DNA of 64,000 nucleotides from Alistipes sp. Lineage in GTDB: Bacteria > Bacteroidota > Bacteroidia > Bacteroidales > Rikenellaceae. The notes under the pieces were generated by a model that worked only from the letters and a program-made list of their open reading frames with translations, was not told where the DNA came from and ran no database searches. The translations under genes and the position numbers were made by a program. The DNA lies in NCBI GenBank assembly GCA_017935185.1, contig JAGBIC010000014.1, positions 43,515-107,514 on the forward strand. The letters run 5' to 3'. This document shows positions 35,741 to 43,894 of the stretch, piece by piece. Every line of letters starts with the position of its first letter. Position 1 is the stretch's first letter.

Positions 35741-35842
35741 CGGGTAAGTCTTATACGACCAGCTCCCTGAGAATCCCCCAGGTGTGGAAGCAAGCAAGGG
35801 TATTAGGTTGTAGCGGTGCGATATGAGTAGCTTACCCTTTTT
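35741..35842 (+). ncRNA. ffs: Signal recognition particle RNA, small bacterial type
   Basis: About 97-nt hairpin RNA with a terminal stem GGGTAAG/CTTACCC (35742-35748 with 35831-35837) followed by five T. The distal end has the SRP signature: internal loop strands CAGG and AGCA flanking TGT-GGAA-GCA, that is a GGAA tetraloop on a 3-bp stem (E. coli has TCC-GGAA-GGA). Further pairings such as CTTATA/TATGAG and CCT/AGG complete the long helix. It partners Ffh (24992-26329). Confidence 0.9.
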
Positions 35843-35940
35843 CATTCCATTTCTTTATAAAATACCCGACCAGAGAGTCTGAAAATCACAAAAATAGAGT
35901 TTTCAACCCGTCAATTATAAAAAATCAATCAAAATAATAT

Positions 35941-35959
35941 CCATTTTTCAAAAAAATGG
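35941..35959. promoter_or_regulatory. Inverted repeat just upstream of the csp promoter
   Basis: CCATTTTT-CAA-AAAAATGG, an 8-bp inverted repeat with a 3-nt spacer, ending 10 bp before the csp -33 element. It could be an operator or an AT-rich promoter-enhancing element. Confidence 0.35.
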
Positions 35960-35969
35960 TATAAAAAAG

Positions 35970-35999
35970 TTGTAGAACCAATAATTATCACTACCTTTG
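35970..35999 (+). promoter_or_regulatory. Promoter of the cold-shock gene
   Basis: TTG (35970-35972), 19 bp, TACCTTTG (35992-35999). The predicted leader is about 30 nt, much shorter than the cold-sensing leaders of E. coli csp mRNAs. Confidence 0.75.
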
Positions 36000-36035
36000 A
36001 TATAACAGGTATATCAACAACTAAAGAACACTACT

Positions 36036-36248
36036 ATGATTGGCAAGGTTAAGTGGTTCGACAGCAAAAAGGGTTATGGATTTATCCTCCCCGAGGATGG
36101 TGGCGAGATTTTCGTTCACTACACAGGTATCATTGCCGAGGGTTTCAAGGCTCTGACCGAAGGTCAAATGGTTGAATTCGAGATTGGCAACAACGAAAAA
36201 GGTCAGCAGGCTGTGAATGTTACAGTGATTCCCAAGAAGCACGAATAA
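36036..36248 (+). CDS. CspA-family cold-shock protein
   Basis: A 70-residue OB-fold RNA chaperone. RNP1 reads KGYGFILPE and RNP2 reads EIFVHYTGI, so the nucleic-acid-binding aromatic residues are present (one Phe of RNP1 is Tyr, as often seen). Such proteins melt RNA structure in the cold or in stationary phase. The gene is monocistronic with a consensus promoter and strong terminator. Confidence 0.96.
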   Translation: MIGKVKWFDSKKGYGFILPEDGGEIFVHYTGIIAEGFKALTEGQMVEFEIGNNEKGQQAVNVTVIPKKHE

Positions 36249-36284
36249 CCAATTTTCGTTCCACTGCTATTTCCGTACATCGGG

Positions 36285-36322
36285 AAACAATAAAGAGGTA
36301 TTTGCATACCTCTTTATTGTTT
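36285..36322. terminator. Bidirectional terminator after csp
   Basis: 17-bp stem (36285-36301 with 36306-36322, core AAAGAGGTAT), 4-nt loop TTGC. It also ends the convergent reductase operon, whose last stop is at 36325. Confidence 0.93.
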
Positions 36323-36324
36323 TA

Positions 36325-37134
36325 TTATTTCTGAAATTGCATGGTGAAATTTCTTAGCCACTTCATGATAGGCCCACGAACCAATTGACAAATAGGAATA
36401 AACAGCCTAAACCACCAATCAGGCACCTTGCATCGTTGTCCGCGAAACATTCCGTTAAGAGAACGCCTCGCGCAACTTCTGGGGCTCATCAAAATTCCCG
36501 TCTTCAGGCCAAAGCGTTGCAATTTGGGCGACAAGCCATATAAGTCAGTGGCAATACCCGCGGGGCAGATAGCGGTAACGGTTACACCTTGCGCCTCAAC
36601 CTCCTTGGAAAAAGCAATCGAAAAACTCTTCAGATAGGCTTTGCTTGCACTATATAACGACAAACCCGGGTATGGCATCCAGATAGAATATGACGACATA
36701 TTGAGTATGCGACCACCGCCACGCTTAATCATATCGGCAGCATACAGACGGCAATTTATCGTAGCCGTAATATCGTGAAGATATATTATGCGTTGAATCC
36801 GCTCAATAGGGGTATTCAGGATATCACAGAACGAGAATATGCCTGCATTATTTATCAGCACATCGACTTTAATACCTTCGTTTTCGGTATAGGCAAACAA
36901 CTCCTCAGCAGCAGTGGCTGTCGCCAGGTCTTTGACCCAATAGCGCACCCACACATCAGGACTGGCCTTGCGCACCTCGTCGGCTACCCTCGCAAGCTCC
37001 TCTTCACCCGATGCTACCAACAAAACATTATAGCCCAAATCGGCCAACTGCAAGGCATAGCATCGGCCTATGCCCTTTGACGCACCCGTAACGAGAGCCG
37101 TTTTACTACCAGCCTCTACCCTACCTCTTCTCAT
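36325..37134 (-). CDS. SDR-family hydroxysteroid-dehydrogenase-like oxidoreductase
   Basis: A 269-residue short-chain dehydrogenase. The NAD(P) site is TGASKGIG and NNAG; the catalytic set is a Ser in MSSYS and YSASK (Tyr-x3-Lys). The C-terminal IPICQLVRGPIMKWLRNF is hydrophobic and basic, as in membrane-attached HSD17B/KAR-type SDRs. It is the last gene of the operon with the OYE reductase (2-nt gap) and SRD5A-like reductase. By analogy with isoallolithocholate producers, it is a candidate 3beta-hydroxysteroid dehydrogenase; the position and stereochemistry of its reaction are not proven. Confidence 0.85.
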   Translation of the reverse strand: MRRGRVEAGSKTALVTGASKGIGRCYALQLADLGYNVLLVASGEEELARVADEVRKASPDVWVRYWVKDLATATAAEELFAYTENEGIKVDVLINNAGIFSFCDILNTPIERIQRIIYLHDITATINCRLYAADMIKRGGGRILNMSSYSIWMPYPGLSLYSASKAYLKSFSIAFSKEVEAQGVTVTAICPAGIATDLYGLSPKLQRFGLKTGILMSPRSCARRSLNGMFRGQRCKVPDWWFRLFIPICQLVRGPIMKWLRNFTMQFQK

Positions 37135-37136
37135 TG

Positions 37137-38366
37137 TTATAAATTAAGCTCTTTACGAATAATTTTGGGCAAATTATCACAGTGGTGGCAACACTTCATA
37201 TCTACAGAGTACATACGAGCAATACAATAATCTTTATGATCGCAACCCGAACGTGTTGTAATATCGCCCTCGCGCATCTTGTTAACAAACGAGGGGTCGT
37301 TAATCAAGGCTCGAGCCATCTGTACCATCTCAAAGCCCTCGTCGAGTACTCGCTCGATACCCTCACGAGAAACAATTCCTCCGACATAGACAAGCGGGCC
37401 TTTCAATGCAGCTCGGAACTTCTTGGCATTCTCAAGGAAGAAGCACTCCTCGAAATCATATTGCTTTATCATCCATTGGCCGAAAAGCGACACGACAATC
37501 TTCTGCAACCACTCATTCCAACCCATATAATAACCCATCGTTTTGGTTGGGATACGGCCTCGCATCACAGCCATGGGCGCACGCGACACAAAGCCCGACG
37601 AAAGGACTATACCGTGTACCCCGAACGACTCTATCTGCTTGGCAATCTCGATAGACTCTGGAATCTGAATACCGCTACGGAATCCATCCTCCATATTATG
37701 CTTTACCAGAACAGCCATATTACACTTGGCCGCCTGCTCCATAACCTCCTCAAGACACATATTCATGAATCGCATACGATTCTCGAGCGAGCCGCCGAAC
37801 TCATCACGACGACGGTTGGTCCATGGCGACAGGAACTGCGAAATCAGATAGCCATGACCCGCATGCACCTCCACACTATCAAAGCCCGCCTCGTGAGCCG
37901 TCACAACCGCGCGCCCGAAATCTTTGGCCATTTCGGGCAATTCCGAGCGGCGTAGCTTACGATGGAACGTGGGCGAATAGAGATTAAATCCATGCGACGC
38001 CGAAACAGGAAAACATCCGGCCGTAGACCAATGTGTCATATTTCCGCAATGGCCGATTTGAACACCTACTGCCGCACCCTCATTATGAATAGCATCGGTG
38101 ATATCACGCAGTTGAGGTACAATCTCGTCACGCAACCACAGCTGCGAATTAAACGATATACCGCTACGATTCACCGACGCATAGGCCAATGTAGTCATAC
38201 CGATGCCGCCACGAGCCACACTCACGTGATAATCCTTCAGAGCCTGTGTCGGGCCAAAATCTTTACCCATAGATTCAAAGGCTGCCGAGCGTATCGTGCG
38301 GTTTCGCAGCGTTACGGGGCCCATCTTATACTCGGTAAAAAGTTTTGAGTTGTCAAGATTTTTCAT
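37137..38366 (-). CDS. Old-yellow-enzyme NADH:flavin oxidoreductase, candidate 5beta-reductase
   Basis: A 409-residue FMN enzyme that reduces activated C=C bonds. The OYE barrel has MGPVTLRNRTIRSA, QIGHCGN, and VEVHAGHGYLISQFLSPWTN with the active-site His/Tyr region, then the FMN phosphate site (VYVGGIVS, MARALINDPSF). A C-terminal cysteine cluster (GCDHKDYC, KCCHHC) may bind an iron-sulfur cluster as in 2,4-dienoyl-CoA reductases. It lacks the extra FAD domain of BaiCD/BaiH (about 640 residues). Lying 19 nt after the SRD5A-like gene, it is a candidate 3-oxo-Delta4-steroid 5beta-reductase. Confidence 0.88.
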   Translation of the reverse strand: MKNLDNSKLFTEYKMGPVTLRNRTIRSAAFESMGKDFGPTQALKDYHVSVARGGIGMTTLAYASVNRSGISFNSQLWLRDEIVPQLRDITDAIHNEGAAVGVQIGHCGNMTHWSTAGCFPVSASHGFNLYSPTFHRKLRRSELPEMAKDFGRAVVTAHEAGFDSVEVHAGHGYLISQFLSPWTNRRRDEFGGSLENRMRFMNMCLEEVMEQAAKCNMAVLVKHNMEDGFRSGIQIPESIEIAKQIESFGVHGIVLSSGFVSRAPMAVMRGRIPTKTMGYYMGWNEWLQKIVVSLFGQWMIKQYDFEECFFLENAKKFRAALKGPLVYVGGIVSREGIERVLDEGFEMVQMARALINDPSFVNKMREGDITTRSGCDHKDYCIARMYSVDMKCCHHCDNLPKIIRKELNL

Positions 38367-38385
38367 ATCGGGTTTATTTCTGTTT

Positions 38386-39156
38386 CTAATAGATAAATGG
38401 AATTATACGCTTGCGTCCCAGCGAGGTAAACTCCTCACCAAACTCCTTTGCATATCTTTTATATAGCGAAGCCGAGCGAGGCGCAAGGTTGGCAAATGTC
38501 CAAAGCACAAAGACAACGCCTGCCCACGACCACGATGCCACGGCAAAGCCTGTCCACTCCAAAAGCTCGCCAAAATAGTTGGCCGATGAAACATATCGAA
38601 ACATGCCGCCTTTGGGAATATAGTGTTTTGTATCGCCGGGTTTGCGCAGATGACGAATAATATAATCCGACTGCCAATTGATAAACATGCCGGCAAAAAA
38701 GAGCACAACGCCCACATATATAAATGGCTTAGAGAACCACTCGGCATAATATCCATCGGGAGCAAGGAAGAAAATCCATCCGCCCTGCATCAGAGCATTC
38801 AGAGTGTTAAATGTTATACCCATCAACACAATGCCCAACGGCATCTTCGAGTTGCCACGCATAAGCAGCGGAAAAATAAACGAACGCTGAAAATAATGCA
38901 ACTGAAAAAGCACAAACAACACCAATGGCACAACATCCCATTGGCGGTCGGACATAGCCCATAATATCGTCATGGCAATAAATACGGGTGACTCCATAAG
39001 TACCCACCCCACTTTATTTGGCACGGGAGGGCCATAACGTCGGTCGAACAGGTATCCGTAGCCCGCCTCAAAAAACTGCAACGCAATAAAGACGAATACG
39101 GCAACAACCGACATTACAACCAAAAAGGTGTTATATGATGCAATCAAATTTTCCAT
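38386..39156 (-). CDS. Steroid 5-alpha-reductase (SRD5A-like) membrane protein
   Basis: A 256-residue membrane enzyme with about seven spans, the same length as human SRD5A1 (259). The C-terminal NADPH domain is strikingly close to the eukaryotic enzymes: SDYIIRHLRKPGDT, IPKGGMFRYVSSANYFGE, LEWTGFAVASWSW and RKRIIPF. FQRSFIFPLLMRG matches the middle-region motif of SRD5A. The family reduces the Delta4 bond of 3-oxo steroids with NADPH. In gut Bacteroidales such enzymes (5AR) act in isoallolithocholate synthesis. First gene of the operon, with its own TAACTTTG box at 39177-39184. Confidence 0.93.
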   Translation of the reverse strand: MENLIASYNTFLVVMSVVAVFVFIALQFFEAGYGYLFDRRYGPPVPNKVGWVLMESPVFIAMTILWAMSDRQWDVVPLVLFVLFQLHYFQRSFIFPLLMRGNSKMPLGIVLMGITFNTLNALMQGGWIFFLAPDGYYAEWFSKPFIYVGVVLFFAGMFINWQSDYIIRHLRKPGDTKHYIPKGGMFRYVSSANYFGELLEWTGFAVASWSWAGVVFVLWTFANLAPRSASLYKRYAKEFGEEFTSLGRKRIIPFIY

Positions 39157-39176
39157 TTACACAAATTCAAGTTGTG

Positions 39177-39184
39177 CAAAGTTA
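39177..39184 (-). promoter_or_regulatory. -7 promoter box of the reductase operon
   Basis: TAACTTTG on the minus strand, 20 nt before the 5-alpha-reductase ATG. A minus-strand terminator just upstream (39259-39297) insulates the operon from the HTH gene, so this is its likely only promoter. Confidence 0.7.
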
Positions 39185-39258
39185 TAAAAAAACCAGCAAT
39201 TATGGCTATTTTATCGGCTAATTTGCGCCATTTAGACCAATGTCAAGGCCACTATTGT

Positions 39259-39297
39259 AAAAAAAATCGTCGGTCGCCACAATACAACAACCGACGA
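39259..39297 (-). terminator. Terminator of the DUF2975/HTH pair
   Basis: On the minus strand TCGTCGGT (39290-39297) pairs with ACCGACGA (39267-39274) over a 15-nt loop, followed by eight T (39259-39266). Confidence 0.8.
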
Positions 39298-39349
39298 AAA
39301 TATTCAACAACGGCCCTATCCAGATATTTGAGCCGATAAAAGCCTCATA

Positions 39350-39565
39350 TCACCCCTCATATTCGGGCTTATACTCCAATATATCGGCCGGCTGGCAATC
39401 AAGCGCCCGACATATCGACTCCAGCGTCGAGAAACGAATAGCCTTGGCCTTGCCTGTTTTAAGCACCGAAAGGTTTACGATAGATATATCGACCCTCTCC
39501 GAGAGTTCCGAAAGCGACATCTTGCGGCGGGCAAGCATCACATCCAAATTAACTATTATAGCCAT
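39350..39565 (-). CDS. YozG-type helix-turn-helix regulator
   Basis: A 71-residue Cro/C1-type DNA-binding protein with one HTH domain (LARRKMSLSELSERVDISIVNLSVLK) and the C-terminal STLESICRALDCQPADILEY that is typical of YozG proteins. It is always or often paired with a DUF2975 membrane protein; here the gap is 11 nt. The pair probably senses a membrane or envelope state and regulates itself or neighbours; the target is unknown. Confidence 0.9.
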   Translation of the reverse strand: MAIIVNLDVMLARRKMSLSELSERVDISIVNLSVLKTGKAKAIRFSTLESICRALDCQPADILEYKPEYEG

Positions 39566-39576
39566 ACTATGTGGGA

Positions 39577-40260
39577 TTAGATTGTCATTGATTCATCTTC
39601 GTTTATGCGGGCTGCGATAGCCATCAGTTCAGCCAAGACAAGCAGAAGCAGCGGTGCCATCAAACATTCGGTGCTGATGGTAATAGAACCATACATATCA
39701 AACGGTAGAGCATCACCATACAAATCTTTCACAGCAATCTGGCGAAATACCTCTCGATTTTCATTCAAGATATAATAGAAAAACACCGCCAATGACAACC
39801 AGCGCAACAGTCGCGGATGACTATCAAGGAATATATTGCCTGTACGAAAGCCCCTGATAGCACTCAACAGCAGCCATGCCACCAGCAGCACGATGGCAAC
39901 ACACAACGCCAAGGCAATGTATGTGATGAGGTTATTCCACGCCCAGCCATAATGGTCGGGGCGTACATAGTCGGGATGAGTGGAGAGGATAACCATCTCC
40001 GAGGGCAACGCCTCCACCATCGGGCCTCCGTCTTCGGCTTGCTCCAACACGGTAGCATATCCTTCGAGAGATGGGTTTGTCAAAAGATTGTTAAACGGCG
40101 TATCCAACTGACCTATATAGGTACAGTTCTCCTTATGGGCAAATGGGTTCACCGTGTTGAGCATCTGATAGCTCAGAATTGCGAGGTGATAAAGCGCCAC
40201 AAGCGCCATCACGGCCGCCAAAATAACAGTGCGGCGTTGAGTTTTTTTTGAAATTTTCAT
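39577..40260 (-). CDS. DUF2975 membrane protein
   Basis: A 227-residue protein with four membrane spans (about residues 10-30, 110-135, 145-165 and 195-215) and an extracytoplasmic loop between the first two. The order fits DUF2975, a family found next to small YozG regulators. No catalytic residues are seen. It is the first gene of the pair. Confidence 0.82.
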   Translation of the reverse strand: MKISKKTQRRTVILAAVMALVALYHLAILSYQMLNTVNPFAHKENCTYIGQLDTPFNNLLTNPSLEGYATVLEQAEDGGPMVEALPSEMVILSTHPDYVRPDHYGWAWNNLITYIALALCVAIVLLVAWLLLSAIRGFRTGNIFLDSHPRLLRWLSLAVFFYYILNENREVFRQIAVKDLYGDALPFDMYGSITISTECLMAPLLLLVLAELMAIAARINEDESMTI

Positions 40261-40304
40261 GAGATAATTGTATTAGTTGATTAAAAAAGGTGAGAATCGC
40301 AATA

Positions 40305-41054
40305 TTATCGTGCCATCTTAATCAGATGTTTGAATATCTCCAAGAAATTGTCGTACCCGCGATGTACCATCACCTCGGGGTGGAACTGCACACCCATGAC
40401 ACACTTGGCATCTATCATCTCGATACCCTCTACAATACCATCCTCCGAGATGGCCGAGATACGGAATCCGGGGGCTAAATCTTTTACCGATTGATGATGG
40501 GTGGAGTTCACCACTACGCTCTCGCCGAGAAGTTTACGCAATGTAGAGCCTTCGGCCACACTGATTTTATGCGCCTCGATATTATCGGAGCGATGCTTGG
40601 CATAGGCATCAGGCTTTTGGGTGGGGATATCCTGGTAGAGTGTACCACCAAACGCAACATTCAGCGCCTGCACACCGCGACAAATACCCAACACGGGCAA
40701 CTTTGCCGCCACAGCCATACGTATCAGTTTCAGGTCAAACTCATCCCTCTCGGGCACTACGGCACCGAGCTGCGGCAACTCGCTCTCGCCATACAGATGC
40801 GGAGCGAGATCTTCACCGCCTGTCATTATTATAGCATCAACGGTCTTAAGGATTGTTTTCAACTCCACCTCATCAGAGGTAAACGGGATTACCAAAGGTA
40901 CACCGCCCGCACGTTTCACCGCATTGACATAGGTTGCACCAACACCCGCAGGCTGGGCCGCCGATATCCCGATAACAGGCCGTTTATTGCGCGCCGCCAT
41001 CGATGTGCAAACAGTAACCAAAACAACCAAAACCAGAAGCAAGGCTCTTTTCAT
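40305..41054 (-). CDS. Exported class I glutamine amidotransferase-like (PuuD-type) hydrolase
   Basis: A 249-residue protein of the gamma-glutamyl-gamma-aminobutyrate hydrolase family. A signal peptide (KRALLLVLVVLVTVCTS) precedes a catalytic domain with IITGGEDLAP, PVLGICRGVQALNVAFGG (nucleophile Cys), and a late GVQFHPEVMVH (catalytic His-x-Glu). E. coli PuuD is cytoplasmic and opens gamma-Glu-GABA; the exported form here could act on gamma-glutamyl or peptidoglycan-derived peptides. A perfect 18-bp palindrome lies about 110 bp upstream. Confidence 0.87.
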   Translation of the reverse strand: MKRALLLVLVVLVTVCTSMAARNKRPVIGISAAQPAGVGATYVNAVKRAGGVPLVIPFTSDEVELKTILKTVDAIIMTGGEDLAPHLYGESELPQLGAVVPERDEFDLKLIRMAVAAKLPVLGICRGVQALNVAFGGTLYQDIPTQKPDAYAKHRSDNIEAHKISVAEGSTLRKLLGESVVVNSTHHQSVKDLAPGFRISAISEDGIVEGIEMIDAKCVMGVQFHPEVMVHRGYDNFLEIFKHLIKMAR

Positions 41055-41161
41055 AGCAATATCAAATATTATTAAAAAATAAATGTTTTTAGTTTAATCT
41101 TTAATGCTTATCATTAAATTCACTGCAAATATACGCACAAAATCCATACTTCCAAATTTTT

Positions 41162-41179
41162 TCGATAAAATTTTATCGA
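41162..41179. repeat. Perfect 18-bp palindrome
   Basis: TCGATAAAATTTTATCGA reads the same on both strands. It lies between the GATase gene and the sugar-isomerase gene, upstream of the former, and may be an operator. Confidence 0.7.
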
Positions 41180-41197
41180 TTTTCATTAAAAAACCAC

Positions 41198-41234
41198 AAA
41201 AAAATAAGGCCGCCGATAAAGAATCGACGACCTT
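41198..41234 (-). terminator. Terminator of the sugar isomerase gene
   Basis: On the minus strand AAGGTCGTCGA pairs with TCGGCGGCCTT (11 bp with two G-T pairs, 41224-41234 with 41206-41216), followed by a T-rich run. Confidence 0.8.
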
Positions 41235-41255
41235 ATATATTAAGCTACTCGCAAA

Positions 41256-42122
41256 TTACTTTGTAAACTCGGCAGCCTCGAGATATGCAGCGCTCTTTGC
41301 TACGCCATCCCACATGCGGGCAAGTGCAGCAGCCTGATCCTCATCCTTGGGACCGCGAGGCATCTCCTGCTCAACAACGTAATCGGTATAACCGTTAGCA
41401 TAGAACTGATTGAAGATAGCCTCGAAATCGATCTTACCGCTATCACCGATAACCATATCATCCTTGATGTGGAGCATCTTGATACGCTCGGGATACTTCT
41501 TCAGGTAGTCAACGGGGTTCTTGCCACCCTTGGTTGTCCAATATACGTCCATCTGGAAGAATACATTCTCGGGATTGGTGTTCTCGATCATATACTCCCA
41601 CTTAACCTGACCATCAACAACCTCATACTCGAATGAGTGGTTGTGGTAACCGAGCAACAAGCCGTACTCCTTTGCCAAAGCACCAACCTTGTTGAAGTAG
41701 TCACATACAGCCTTCAAATCCTCCAAAGTCTTACCAAGGTTAAAGCTGGGGATAACACAATACTTCGCACCCATAACATTCAAACCCTTGAATACCTCAC
41801 GCCACTGCTCCATAATCTCGGCCTCCTTCTCGGGGTTCATGCCGATTGAATGGTGAGTAGAGATAATCTTCAAACCATGCTTGTCGCACAATGCCTTAAA
41901 CTGATCTGCGGGAAGACCGAAGCACTCGGGGCTACGCAAAGTCTCAACAACGTTGTAACCTGCGGCAGCAACCTTTGCAAGCGATGCATCTACATCCTTC
42001 ATATCACGATTTACAGAGTAAAGCTGCAAACCGATCTCCTTCTTCTTAGGCTCACATGATACAAAGCCCATCATTGAAAAAGCCGCCAATGCGACAACGG
42101 CCAAAGTCAAAATTTTCTTCAT
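41256..42122 (-). CDS. Sugar phosphate isomerase/epimerase-like lipoprotein (TIM barrel)
   Basis: A 288-residue protein of the AP-endonuclease-2/xylose-isomerase-like barrel family. It is exported as a lipoprotein (signal ends MGFVSC). Barrel motifs are GLQLYSVNRDM, VMGAKYCVIPSF, YHNHSFEYE and QMDVYWTTKGGKNP, with the conserved metal-binding Glu, His and Asp residues, and a terminal VVEQEMPRG. Exported members are common in Bacteroidota and act on unknown sugar derivatives, probably during glycan breakdown. It is divergent from the beta-helix gene. Confidence 0.88.
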   Translation of the reverse strand: MKKILTLAVVALAAFSMMGFVSCEPKKKEIGLQLYSVNRDMKDVDASLAKVAAAGYNVVETLRSPECFGLPADQFKALCDKHGLKIISTHHSIGMNPEKEAEIMEQWREVFKGLNVMGAKYCVIPSFNLGKTLEDLKAVCDYFNKVGALAKEYGLLLGYHNHSFEYEVVDGQVKWEYMIENTNPENVFFQMDVYWTTKGGKNPVDYLKKYPERIKMLHIKDDMVIGDSGKIDFEAIFNQFYANGYTDYVVEQEMPRGPKDEDQAAALARMWDGVAKSAAYLEAAEFTK

Positions 42123-42483
42123 AATAAAATATTTTAGGGTTAAAAATTATTCAATACGCAAACGCACAATGGTATTATTACACTTTTTTACAAATACAAA
42201 TATAAGCATTTATTATCAATCCGCAACACATTATCGGCACAAAATTCACAACACAGCTATCGCTTATGGTGATAATAACTGCTCACACAAATAAATCAAC
42301 CATTACAGCAGACTTTTTCCAAATAATTGCGTAACTTTGGGTGCAAAAGGATATTTTTATCGCCACTTTGCATTTTGTGCAAATATTGACGAGAAAAGTA
42401 TTTCGGCTCACATTTTCGTTCTACTCAACCTAAATTTCACAATAACCGCTTCGCAGAGCCGACAAAGCAACAGTATTACAGTT
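42123..42483. other. 361-bp intergenic region between divergent sugar-isomerase and beta-helix genes
   Basis: AT-rich, with no recognisable RNA gene. A plus-strand -7 box TAACTTTG at 42332-42339 would give the beta-helix gene a leader of about 140 nt. The codons between that box and 42484 are open but do not resemble a protein. Confidence 0.5.
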
Positions 42484-43746
42484 ATGAATATACCCAGCAT
42501 GAAAACAAGAGCACTATTATTGTGCGTGGCACTATTTATGGCCATCACAGCCGGTGCACAAGCCACAAAGAGCATTCAGGATTTTGGTGTTAAGCCCAAT
42601 AATTCGGCAGAACAGAATGCGAAAAACCTTCAACGTGCAATAGATTGGGCCGCCCAAAGTGGTGCCGCACTTTATGTCGAGCCGGTCAGAGGCGGATACC
42701 CCGTAAAATCGGGCATAGTACTTAAACAGAATGTATCACTCATCGGCGCACATGGCCCTACGGGACGTGGCACAAAAGACCCCAAGGCAAACGCCCCCAT
42801 CGGTTCGTTGTTCGTTATCACCGATGCAGAAGCACCATTCCTCACCGTTGAATCATCAACACAAGTGAGGGGCATACAATTCTGGTATCCCGAACAGACG
42901 AACACCGACCCCGAGAAGATTATCGCCTACCCTCCCACCATACAGATGAGCCAGGAGAAGACCGTGCAGGGTGTTACCCTCTCTTCGCTGACCTTCTATG
43001 GCGAATATATGGCTATGGATTTTCGTGGCCGAGCCGACAATATCTGTGAGCAGATACTCTTCGAACACTGCTATGGTTATCCGTTGAGTGGCGAGTTTAT
43101 CAGCATTGATTATTGTTACGATATTCCCCGAGTGCTGCATTGCCATGTTAATCCGGCCAACATGCGCCTGTTTGGTCGTAGCATGTCGCGTGCCGTTATC
43201 GACAAGGTTGCCTCGATGAAGACCTTTACCTACACTATCAACCACACCGACAATGCACAGATGATGGATATCTTCACATTTGGTGTATATGGAGGCGTAT
43301 TGCTTGGTGAACACACTTACGGCCAATTGACTAATTTCAACCTCGATTGTGTTGCAGTCGGCATCCTGAAAGTTGGCGGTAGCAACATCAACAGAAATTG
43401 GCAGATAGCGCAAGGCTCCATCATAGCCAACATTCAGATTGATTCAGGCGAGATTCACCCGATTATAATTCGTGGTGAGGGGCATACTGCCATATCTAAC
43501 GTAGAGGCATTCTCGGGTCTGAACGGAGCAATAACCGCCGTAGGCCATTCACACGACTTCCTACTGGTTGAAGGCGACAAACGCTCAACCATCTCCCTTT
43601 ACGGCTGCCGTATGCGTAATTATGTTTGGGCAGAACCTCTAACAATTCGCAACCCCTTGGCGCGTGTGCAGGCCGTGGCATGCGTTGACAAAGATGAGGA
43701 GTTATACAACGTAGTCATCAACCCCGCCGGCACGAATAACAAATAA
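42484..43746 (+). CDS. Exported beta-helix protein (pectate-lyase/GH28-related)
   Basis: A 420-residue secreted protein with signal peptide KTRALLLCVALFMAITAG, cut after AQA near residue 27. The body starts with a GH28-related N-cap (FGVKPNNSAEQNAKNLQRAIDWAAQSG), has SLIGAHGPTGRG and then irregular beta-helix turns. The fold is that of Pectate_lyase_3/GH28-like enzymes, but no confident catalytic Asp or Lys triad can be assigned. The true start may be ATG 42499 rather than 42484. Likely acts on extracellular glycans. Confidence 0.75.
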   Translation: MNIPSMKTRALLLCVALFMAITAGAQATKSIQDFGVKPNNSAEQNAKNLQRAIDWAAQSGAALYVEPVRGGYPVKSGIVLKQNVSLIGAHGPTGRGTKDPKANAPIGSLFVITDAEAPFLTVESSTQVRGIQFWYPEQTNTDPEKIIAYPPTIQMSQEKTVQGVTLSSLTFYGEYMAMDFRGRADNICEQILFEHCYGYPLSGEFISIDYCYDIPRVLHCHVNPANMRLFGRSMSRAVIDKVASMKTFTYTINHTDNAQMMDIFTFGVYGGVLLGEHTYGQLTNFNLDCVAVGILKVGGSNINRNWQIAQGSIIANIQIDSGEIHPIIIRGEGHTAISNVEAFSGLNGAITAVGHSHDFLLVEGDKRSTISLYGCRMRNYVWAEPLTIRNPLARVQAVACVDKDEELYNVVINPAGTNNK

Positions 43747-43843
43747 GGCAATTTTACACGAAGATATTTTTCCAATAGGCGAACATGCCTCAGACCCTAA
43801 GAAAAAAAGTCTGTTTTAATAGCATAATACGCTTATTTTTTTG

Positions 43844-43851
43844 TATTTTTG
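43844..43851 (+). promoter_or_regulatory. -7 promoter box of pfk
   Basis: TATTTTTG lies 43 nt before the ATG at 43895 and excludes an in-frame upstream ATG at 43841 as start. Confidence 0.6.
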
Positions 43852-43894
43852 CGCTGTTTTAGAAATTTTAACAGTTAAACTCAATAAAAACACT

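Noticed and set aside
35690-35845. An extended mltG start at 35845 adding 52 residues.
   Set aside because: That stretch runs antisense through the SRP RNA gene, and the mltG -7 box (35710-35717) lies inside it. The added residues look random.
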